From: Bacteroidota bacterium
GTDB lineage: Bacteria > Bacteroidota > Bacteroidia > Flavobacteriales > Flavobacteriaceae
DNA length: 5,191 nucleotides
Reading direction: 5' to 3'
NCBI GenBank assembly: GCA_006227965.1
Contig: SBFL01000018.1
Coordinates: forward strand, 1 to 5,191
Positions 1 to 5,191 of the stretch are shown here, piece by piece (position 1 is the first letter of the stretch; each line of letters opens with the position of its first letter). The notes beneath the pieces were generated by a model that did not search any database, was not told where the DNA came from, and saw only the letters and a program-made list of their open reading frames with translations. The position numbers and the translations under genes are program-made.

Positions 1-1332
1 ATTTTGTATTGGTTGGGCCTGCAGCCCTATATCGCCAGCTCCCATGGTAACCAGTACCTGGGGGCTGGCTTTCTTGATTTCATCAATAAGAAACTCGGTT
101 GAAACCCATTTTTTTTGGGGGTTGTCCATTAAGCTGAGAAGCCACCGTGAATCAATACCCTCAATGGCTTCCTCCCGGGCCGGATAGATGTCCAGCAGCC
201 ATACCTCGTCAAAACGGGAAAGGCTCCGGGCGAATTCGGGGCCGAAATCACGGGTTCGCGAAAACAGGTGGGGCTGGAATACAGCCAGCACCTTCCTCCC
301 CGGGTGCATCTCCCGGACAGCCTGATAGACCGCATCAATCTCGGTGGGGTGATGGGCATAGTCATCAATATATACCAGGTCTTCAGTGGATATCCGGTAG
401 GTGAAGCGGCGCTGCACCCCCCTGAAAGAACCGAGCCCTGCTACAAGACTTTGAGCATCGTCCGTAACCTGAAGGGCCATGGCAAAGGCGGCAAGCCCGT
501 TGAGCAGGTTGTGGTGCCCCGGCTTGCAAAAATGCACTCCGGTGTAGGTGGCCTCTGGCGTCACAATATCAAATTCGTAGCATCCCGAAGCGGTACGCAC
601 ATTCCGGATACAGTAGTCGGAATCATCCTCGATCCCATAGGTAATCCCCCGGGAGGGAAGCCCATTCCGGATAAGGAGCATGCCCTGCGGTGATACCCTG
701 TCTGCAAACGCCTGAAAAGAGGCTTGCAGGGCTTCCCCTGAACCGTAAATATCCAGATGGTCGGCATCCATGGAAGTGATGCAGGCCACCTCCGGGTGCA
801 GCCACAGGAAAGAACGGTCAAATTCATCTGCCTCGACAACTGTGTAAGTGGTTCCCTCCATGATAAAATTACTGCCGAAGTCCTCTGAGACGCCCCCGAG
901 GAAAGCGGTAATCTTCAAGCCGGCCTCACGAAGGAGGTGGGCCAGGATGCACGAGGTTGTGGTTTTTCCATGCGTTCCGGCTACGGCAAGACAGCGGCTG
1001 TTTTTACTGACAAGCCCGAGCACTTCTGCCCGCTTTTTCACCTGAAACTCCGATCGGATAAAATACTGTAGCTCTGAATGACCCGGAGGTACCGCCGGGG
1101 TATAGACCACCAGGGTCCCTTCCCGTTTTGTGAAAGGCGTTGGGATCAGCTCGACCCGGTCCTCATAGTGCACGTCTACCCCTTCCGTTTCAAGCGCCCT
1201 GGTCATTGGAGACGGGGTTCGGTCATACCCGGCCACCGTCTTGCCCATCCGGACAAAATACCGGGCCAGGGCAGACATGCCGATGCCCCCCGCGCCGATG
1301 AAATAAACCCTTTGTAACCTATCGAATTCCAT
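1..1332 (-). CDS. murC: UDP-N-acetylmuramate--L-alanine ligase MurC (C-terminal end cut off by window edge)
   Basis: Cytoplasmic ATP-dependent ligase that joins L-alanine to UDP-MurNAc, the first amino-acid addition of peptidoglycan precursor synthesis. My translation gives 444 codons without a stop before the window edge; the visible end ([17 protein letters not shown]) matches the usual C-terminal strand, so probably only a handful to about fifteen residues are missing. The N-terminal nucleotide-sugar domain carries [14 protein letters not shown] (residues 11-24); the central ATPase domain has the P-loop GTHGKT (119-124), [10 protein letters not shown] (167-176) and GHHNLLNG (272-279); the C-terminal domain has [10 protein letters not shown] (323-332) and [12 protein letters not shown] (352-363). 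The ATG start at 1330-1332 puts the glycine loop at the expected place and lies inside the 3' end of murG (14-base overlap). A weak GGAAAG lies five bases upstream. Position 14 is Ala where Ile is usual in this loop. Identification is firm. Confidence 0.97.
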   Translation of the reverse strand, partial: MEFDRLQRVYFIGAGGIGMSALARYFVRMGKTVAGYDRTPSPMTRALETEGVDVHYEDRVELIPTPFTKREGTLVVYTPAVPPGHSELQYFIRSEFQVKKRAEVLGLVSKNSRCLAVAGTHGKTTTSCILAHLLREAGLKITAFLGGVSEDFGSNFIMEGTTYTVVEADEFDRSFLWLHPEVACITSMDADHLDIYGSGEALQASFQAFADRVSPQGMLLIRNGLPSRGITYGIEDDSDYCIRNVRTASGCYEFDIVTPEATYTGVHFCKPGHHNLLNGLAAFAMALQVTDDAQSLVAGLGSFRGVQRRFTYRISTEDLVYIDDYAHHPTEIDAVYQAVREMHPGRKVLAVFQPHLFSRTRDFGPEFARSLSRFDEVWLLDIYPAREEAIEGIDSRWLLSLMDNPQKKWVSTEFLIDEIKKASPQVLVTMGAGDIGLQAQPIQN

Positions 1333-2425
1333 AGCTGCTTTCCAGCAATTTTTCAATCTCATCCACAATGTCACTGGTGGCATTTGGCCTGGCCAGTTCC
1401 AGAATGTTCTCACCCAGACGTTTCATCCGGTTTGGATCACCCACCAGATCGCCCAACGTCTTCTCAAAGGCCGTATCCAATTCGGATTCCTGCAGCATGA
1501 TGGCCGCCTCCCTGCTGACGATGGCCTCGGCATTTTTACGCTGGTGATCCTCTGCCACATTCGGGGAGGGGATAAACAATACGGGCTTGCCCACCAGACA
1601 GAGCTCCGATACAGAACCCGCCCCGGCCCTGGAAATAATGAGGTCGGCCGCGGCATAGGCTGCGCCCATATCCCGGATAAAGGCATGCACCCGGACCGTT
1701 TCAGATTCGTGTTTGCGGTAGGTGTCGAAATATCCCTTCCCGCACTGCCAGAGAACCTGTATGCCGAGTGCTTCCAGGAATCCAAGCTCTTTTTCCACCA
1801 ACTGGTTGATCCTTCGGGCACCAAGGCTGCCCCCAAGCACCAACAAGGTCTTTTTGTCAGCCTTCAGGCCCATGGACTCCCGTGCACCTGCCTGATTTGG
1901 AACTGAAGCCGTCAGTGCACTGCGTACCGGATTTCCGGTAAGGCGTATGGCCTGGGCCGGGAAAAAGCGCTGCATATTCTCATAGGCGACAAAAACCCTG
2001 GAGGCTCTTTTGGCCAGCCATTTGTTGGTGATGCCTGCAAAGGAATTCTGTTCCTGCAAAACGCAGGGTACACCCCTGGCTGCAGCCATTCTGAGGGTAG
2101 GCCCGCTGGCGAACCCCCCTGTCCCTATCACCAGGTGTGGTTTGAATTCCCTTACAATGGCATTTGCCTTCATCAGACTCGCAATCAGTTTAAAAGGAAA
2201 AACCAGGTTTTTCCAGCTTATTTTCCGCTCCAGTCCGCTGATCCATAAACCGCGGATCTCGTATCCGGCCTGGGGTATTTTTTCCATTTCCATCCGGTCC
2301 CTGGCCCCGACGAACAAAAAGGATGCTTCAGGATGCCTCCGCTTCAGTTCATCGGCAATTGCCACGGCCGGGTAAATATGACCTCCGGTACCTCCCCCGG
2401 ACAGTAAGAACCTATAATTGTCCAC
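1319..2425 (-). CDS. murG: MurG: UDP-GlcNAc--lipid I (undecaprenyl-PP-MurNAc-pentapeptide) N-acetylglucosaminyltransferase
   Basis: Membrane-associated GT-B (family GT28) glycosyltransferase at the cytoplasmic face that adds GlcNAc to lipid I to give lipid II. The 368-residue product is of normal length. The N-terminal Rossmann half carries the glycine-rich loop GGGTGGH (residues 10-16), GTGGFASGP (101-109) and [16 protein letters not shown] (123-138). The C-terminal donor-binding half has [10 protein letters not shown] (198-207), [20 protein letters not shown] (265-284), holding the Glu (E274) of the UDP-GlcNAc-binding helix, and [14 protein letters not shown] (288-301). No catalytic motif is missing. 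The start codon is GTG (2423-2425), not ATG; it directly precedes the family-typical start [14 protein letters not shown] and has a strong GGAGGTG just upstream, inside ftsW. The gene overlaps ftsW upstream and murC downstream by 14 bases each, so translation is probably coupled on both sides. Confidence 0.98.
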   Translation of the reverse strand: MDNYRFLLSGGGTGGHIYPAVAIADELKRRHPEASFLFVGARDRMEMEKIPQAGYEIRGLWISGLERKISWKNLVFPFKLIASLMKANAIVREFKPHLVIGTGGFASGPTLRMAAARGVPCVLQEQNSFAGITNKWLAKRASRVFVAYENMQRFFPAQAIRLTGNPVRSALTASVPNQAGARESMGLKADKKTLLVLGGSLGARRINQLVEKELGFLEALGIQVLWQCGKGYFDTYRKHESETVRVHAFIRDMGAAYAAADLIISRAGAGSVSELCLVGKPVLFIPSPNVAEDHQRKNAEAIVSREAAIMLQESELDTAFEKTLGDLVGDPNRMKRLGENILELARPNATSDIVDEIEKLLESSYGIR

Positions 2426-3611
2426 TCAGCACCTCCAGGGGGTGTTCCTCCCCGTTATATTCTGTTTCAGCTTCGGCCTCTTTCGGTTTCCGGCTCGCGC
2501 TAAGCACAACCCCGATCGCCAGGCAGGTCATCCATATGGAAGTACCCCCGCTGCTGATTAGCGGCAGGGTCTGCCCGGTTACCGGAAAGAGCTCCACGGC
2601 AACCGCCATATTGATAAGGGCCTGAAAGATGATCGGAAGCCCTACTCCCATAACCAGGAGTTTGCCAAACACCGACCCATTCGCATTGGCCACCACCACA
2701 ATTCGAAATAATAACAACAGGTAGAGGAACATCAGCAAAAAGCCTCCGACCAGGCCGTATTCTTCAATGATAATGGCATATATAAAATCCGAGGAACTCT
2801 GGGGCAGGAAGTGCTTCATTACACTTTTCCCGGCCCCGTTCCCTACCACACCGCCGCTGGCAATTGCAATCTTGGCCTTTTCTATCTGATAGTCCCCTTC
2901 CCCGTCAGTTCCGTCCCAGAAGTGCTCCACCCGGTTGATCCATGTATCCACCCGGTTGGGGAATACGCCCGGCAAAGCCTTGGCCAGCAATACAAAAAGC
3001 GCCAGGGTGGCAATCCCCGCGAGTATGATCGCCCCCAGGTACTTCAGTGGATAACCCCCCAGAAAGCAAAGCGTAAGGATCATGGCAAACAAAATGGCTG
3101 CCGTTGAAAAATTGGCCGGAAGGATCAGCAGCAACACCAGGGCTACAGGGAGCCACAGGGGAACAATACTTTCGGAGAAGCGGATCTTCCGGTCTTTGAT
3201 CTTAGTCAGGTACCGGGCTGTATATATCATCAGGACCACTGCCGCCAGGTTGGAAGTCTGGAAGGTAATCCCCACAAAGGGAAGGCGGATCCAGCGACTG
3301 GCGTTGGCACCTTCGATGGTGGTTCCCTGAGTCAGGGTATACACCAGTAACAGGATGACAACGGGAAGGGCAATAATGGAGAGTCCTTTGAAGTAATGGG
3401 TAGGGATCTTATGAACCCCATAGATGATGCCGAATCCGAGGAAGAGCAACAATGCGTGTTTGAGCAAATGCCCCATGGTCGTGCCGTTCCCCACTACATA
3501 CACCAGGTTGCTGCTGGCACTGTAGACCGGCAGAAAGGAAAACAGGGCCAGCAGGGCTACTATGGCCCAGATCGCCTTGTCTCCTTCGAGGTTATGCAGG
3601 ATTCCCTTCAT
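2412..3611 (-). CDS. ftsW: FtsW: septal peptidoglycan glycosyltransferase (SEDS family)
   Basis: Polytopic inner-membrane protein of the SEDS family. With its partner class B PBP (FtsI/PBP3), FtsW polymerises lipid II into septal glycan strands at the divisome. The 399 residues are strongly hydrophobic with about ten predicted membrane segments, the first near residues 14-31. Family motifs are [12 protein letters not shown] (101-112), ANFSTAA (166-172), [10 protein letters not shown] (218-227), [18 protein letters not shown] (273-290), whose D275 corresponds to the SEDS catalytic aspartate, and [17 protein letters not shown] (342-358). The N-terminus with [11 protein letters not shown] is characteristic of Flavobacteriia and supports FtsW over its paralogue RodA, as does the dcw location. 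A short charged cytoplasmic tail follows residue 373. The ATG lies two bases after the murD stop, with no Shine-Dalgarno sequence, so reinitiation after murD is likely. The last four sense codons and the stop overlap the start of murG. Confidence 0.97.
   Translation of the reverse strand: MKGILHNLEGDKAIWAIVALLALFSFLPVYSASSNLVYVVGNGTTMGHLLKHALLLFLGFGIIYGVHKIPTHYFKGLSIIALPVVILLLVYTLTQGTTIEGANASRWIRLPFVGITFQTSNLAAVVLMIYTARYLTKIKDRKIRFSESIVPLWLPVALVLLLILPANFSTAAILFAMILTLCFLGGYPLKYLGAIILAGIATLALFVLLAKALPGVFPNRVDTWINRVEHFWDGTDGEGDYQIEKAKIAIASGGVVGNGAGKSVMKHFLPQSSSDFIYAIIIEEYGLVGGFLLMFLYLLLLFRIVVVANANGSVFGKLLVMGVGLPIIFQALINMAVAVELFPVTGQTLPLISSGGTSIWMTCLAIGVVLSASRKPKEAEAETEYNGEEHPLEVLSGQL
2430..2436 (-). 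promoter_or_regulatory. Shine-Dalgarno sequence of murG, inside the ftsW 3' end
   Basis: Minus-strand GGAGGTG lies four bases before the GTG start of murG at 2425. It is formed by the ftsW codons for Leu-Glu-Val (CTG GAG GTG) close to the ftsW stop. The match to the anti-Shine-Dalgarno sequence is strong and supports GTG as the true murG start. It also implies that ribosomes finishing ftsW pass over the murG initiation site. Confidence 0.65.
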
Positions 3612-3613
3612 AC

Positions 3614-4957
3614 TTATAGTGACTTGACCGCATTTTTGAACTGATCTCCCCGGTCCTCATAATTCTTAAACAGGTCGAAACTGGCGCAGGCCGGGGAAAG
3701 CAATACCGCATCCCCCCTTTCGGCAATCTTGTAGGCCACCTTTACCGCCTCCGACATCGCGTAGGTCTCCACCACCAGATCCACGACGTTTCCGAACGTC
3801 TCCAGGATTTTGGTATTGTCCAGGCCCAGGCAGACGATGGCCCTTACCTTTTCGCGCACCAGGGGCAAAAGAGAGCGGTAATCATTCCCTTTGTCCACCC
3901 CGCCAACTATCCATACCACGGGGCTGGTCATGCTATCAAGGGCGTAAAAGGTGGCGTTTACATTGGTCGCCTTGGAATCGTTGATGTATTGCACATGCTG
4001 GATCTTCAGGACCTTTTCCAACCGGTGGGGGACCCCCTGGAAATTAGCAACACTCTGGCGGATGCTTTCTTTGCGAATACCTAGCAGGCAGGCCACGGTG
4101 GCTGCCGCCATGGTATTCTTTACGTTGTGAAGCCCTTCCAGGGCCAGGGAATCCGTATTCATTTTCAGTGGTGTGTTATCAGTTCGTATTTGTATTTCAT
4201 TTCCATCTTTACAGGCGCCTTTTGACGGGGATTGCTCCAGTGAGAATGGCCATATCTGTGGCCGGATTTCACCCGGGTTTATCCACTGCGAGAGAACCGG
4301 GTCGTCCAGATCGTATATGAAATGGTCTTCTGGTGTCTGGTTCTCATAAATCCGGAGCTTGGCCCGGATATAGTGCTCCATTTTATGCTGGTAGCGGTCC
4401 AGATGATCGGGTGTTATGTTAGTGATCACCGCAATATGGGGGTGAAAACTCCGGATCCCGTCCAGCTGGAAACTGCTTACCTCCAGTACATAGTATTCCC
4501 GGGGTTCCCGGGCGACCTTAAGGGCAAAACTATCTCCGATATTACCCCCGAGGCCCACATCCAGCCCCCCTGCCTTCAACAGGTGATAGGTGAGCATGGC
4601 CGTGGTGGTCTTTCCGTTGCTGCCCGTAATCGCGATCAGGGTGGCTTTTGTAAACCAGCTCCCGAACTCAATTTCCGAGATGATCGGGATGCCGGCCTTG
4701 CGCATCTGCACCAGCAGGGGTACCGTATCGGGTATCCCCGGACTCTTTACGCACAGGTCGGCCTTAAGCAACCGTGCCGCGTTATGTCCGCCTTCTTCCC
4801 AGTCAATGCCAGTCTGTATAAGAACTTCTTTATAGGCTCCTTTTATAGGGCCCAGGTCTGAAACAAAGACCTCGTAGCCTTCTTTCTTTCCCAAAACTGC
4901 AGCCCCTGTACCGCTTTCTCCCCCACCGAGTACGACCAGGCGCCCTCCGCGTTTCAC
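3614..4957 (-). CDS. murD: UDP-N-acetylmuramoyl-L-alanine--D-glutamate ligase MurD (GTG start preferred; an in-frame ATG at 4996 is the alternative)
   Basis: Cytoplasmic ATP-dependent ligase adding D-glutamate to UDP-MurNAc-L-Ala. From the GTG at 4955-4957 the product is 447 residues, near the usual length. In that numbering: LGGGESGTG (10-18) in the N-terminal UDP-binding domain; P-loop GSNGKTT (112-118); EVSSFQLD (159-166); NITPDHLDRY (180-189); AKLRIYEN (199-206), whose K200 aligns with the carbamylated lysine K198 of E. coli MurD; GLHNVKN (275-281); INDSKATN (325-332); and SPACASFDLFKNYEDRG (421-437) in the C-terminal substrate-binding domain. The open frame continues to an ATG at 4994-4996, adding 13 residues (MVLGRGKATGEIS) that I do not recall in homologues. 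I prefer the GTG because it has a good Shine-Dalgarno sequence and gives motif numbering close to E. coli (P-loop lysine 116 versus 115). Gene identity is certain; the start is about 65:35. Confidence 0.96.
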   Translation of the reverse strand: MKRGGRLVVLGGGESGTGAAVLGKKEGYEVFVSDLGPIKGAYKEVLIQTGIDWEEGGHNAARLLKADLCVKSPGIPDTVPLLVQMRKAGIPIISEIEFGSWFTKATLIAITGSNGKTTTAMLTYHLLKAGGLDVGLGGNIGDSFALKVAREPREYYVLEVSSFQLDGIRSFHPHIAVITNITPDHLDRYQHKMEHYIRAKLRIYENQTPEDHFIYDLDDPVLSQWINPGEIRPQIWPFSLEQSPSKGACKDGNEIQIRTDNTPLKMNTDSLALEGLHNVKNTMAAATVACLLGIRKESIRQSVANFQGVPHRLEKVLKIQHVQYINDSKATNVNATFYALDSMTSPVVWIVGGVDKGNDYRSLLPLVREKVRAIVCLGLDNTKILETFGNVVDLVVETYAMSEAVKVAYKIAERGDAVLLSPACASFDLFKNYEDRGDQFKNAVKSL

Positions 4958-4963
4958 TGAGAT

Positions 4964-4970
4964 CTCCCCT
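4964..4970 (-). promoter_or_regulatory. Putative Shine-Dalgarno sequence supporting the GTG start of murD
   Basis: On the minus strand AGGGGAG ends six bases before the GTG at 4957-4955, a good spacing for a GGAG core. No comparable purine-rich stretch precedes the alternative ATG at 4996, where the upstream bases are AGATCCGCTGATC. This decides the preferred start. It would lie inside the coding sequence if the upstream ATG were used. Confidence 0.55.
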
Positions 4971-4998
4971 GTGGCCTTACCCCTGCCCAAGACCATGA

Positions 4999-5191
4999 TC
5001 AGCGGATCTTAAGTGTGACTATCGTAACGATGGCCAGCAGGATCCCTATGATCCAGAAGCGGGTTACAATCTTGCTTTCGTGGTACCCCTTTTTCTGATA
5101 ATGATGGTGCAGGGGCGCCATCAGAAAAATCCGTTTGCCATCACCGAGCTTCCGCCTGGTGTATTTGAAATAGCTTACCTGCATCATCACG
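4999..5191 (-). CDS. mraY: MraY: phospho-N-acetylmuramoyl-pentapeptide transferase, C-terminal fragment (5' part beyond window edge)
   Basis: Only the last 63 codons and the TGA stop (4999-5001) are in the window; the frame stays open through position 5190, so this is the tail of a longer gene (MraY is usually near 400 residues in this group). MraY is a polytopic membrane enzyme that transfers phospho-MurNAc-pentapeptide from UDP to undecaprenyl phosphate, giving lipid I. The fragment shows [14 protein letters not shown], then [15 protein letters not shown] with the conserved HHH triad (bases 5101-5109) on the cytoplasmic active-site loop, then a final hydrophobic helix ([16 protein letters not shown]) ending in KIR. 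The apparent GTG at the window edge is an internal valine codon, not a start. It sits directly upstream of murD in the standard dcw order. The short length is due only to the window boundary. Confidence 0.96.
   Translation of the reverse strand, partial: VMMQVSYFKYTRRKLGDGKRIFLMAPLHHHYQKKGYHESKIVTRFWIIGILLAIVTIVTLKIR

Noticed and set aside
268..693. Open reading frame of 141 codons on the plus strand opposite murC
   Set aside because: Antisense to the conserved MurC central and C-terminal domains; its predicted protein has no family motifs and its start lies inside another gene's conserved codons.
561..839. Minus-strand frames of 92 and 60 codons that could suggest a broken or alternative gene at the murC position
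   Set aside because: Translating codon by codon from 1332 to 1 gives one uninterrupted MurC reading frame, so these are shadow frames and murC is not frameshifted.
1423..1836. Open reading frame of 137 codons on the minus strand in another frame within murG
   Set aside because: Shadow frame of murG: Trp-, Arg- and Ser-rich without motifs, while the murG frame holds the conserved glycosyltransferase residues.
3612..3613. Promoter or terminator between murD and ftsW, or at any other junction
   Set aside because: The gaps are two bases or negative (at most 41 bases before murD) and hold no hairpin followed by a T run, so there is no room or signal for separate transcription units.
4322..4861. 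Open reading frame of 179 codons on the plus strand opposite murD
   Set aside because: It lies wholly antisense to conserved MurD coding sequence, its translation shows no recognisable domain, and such frames are common opposite GC-rich genes.
5188..5190. GTG at the window edge as a start of a 63-residue protein
   Set aside because: The sequence after it is the internal C-terminal part of MraY; the GTG is a valine codon and the frame remains open to the window edge.

Overview
The window is a segment of a classical dcw (division and cell wall) cluster lying entirely on the minus strand. Read in the direction of transcription (from high to low coordinates) the order is mraY (3' end only) - murD - ftsW - murG - murC (lacking only the last few codons). 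Every base lies in or within about 40 bases of one of these five genes. I see no plus-strand gene, RNA gene, mobile element, CRISPR array, promoter or terminator.

Organism: the protein sequences look like Bacteroidota, most likely Flavobacteriaceae. Signature stretches are the FtsW N-terminus with [11 protein letters not shown], the FtsW motif [17 protein letters not shown], the MurD end SPACASFDLFKNYEDRG and the MraY end with [13 protein letters not shown]. Spot counts of two lines give 52-58% G+C, which is high for this family. Robiginitalea is one high-GC genus that would fit, but the genus assignment is a guess.

Layout: positions 4999-5191 hold the MraY C-terminus; 3614-4957 (or to 4996, depending on the start) MurD; 2412-3611 FtsW; 1319-2425 MurG; 1-1332 MurC. 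Junctions are very tight: mraY/murD are 2 or 41 bases apart depending on the murD start, murD/ftsW 2 bases apart, and ftsW/murG and murG/murC each overlap by exactly 14 bases. This points to one polycistronic message with translational coupling, whose promoter lies outside the window.

Function: MurC adds L-Ala and MurD adds D-Glu to the UDP-MurNAc chain in the cytoplasm. MraY then transfers the phospho-MurNAc-pentapeptide to undecaprenyl phosphate, MurG adds GlcNAc to form lipid II, and FtsW polymerises lipid II into septal glycan with its partner class B PBP. Four cytoplasmic or membrane-associated precursor steps are thus encoded beside the division polymerase.

I found no undescribed system. 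The observations worth a second look are the likely misplaced upstream start of murD, the two GTG starts that have good Shine-Dalgarno sequences in a lineage that seldom uses them, the two identical overlaps, and an A8 tract near the end of murC.
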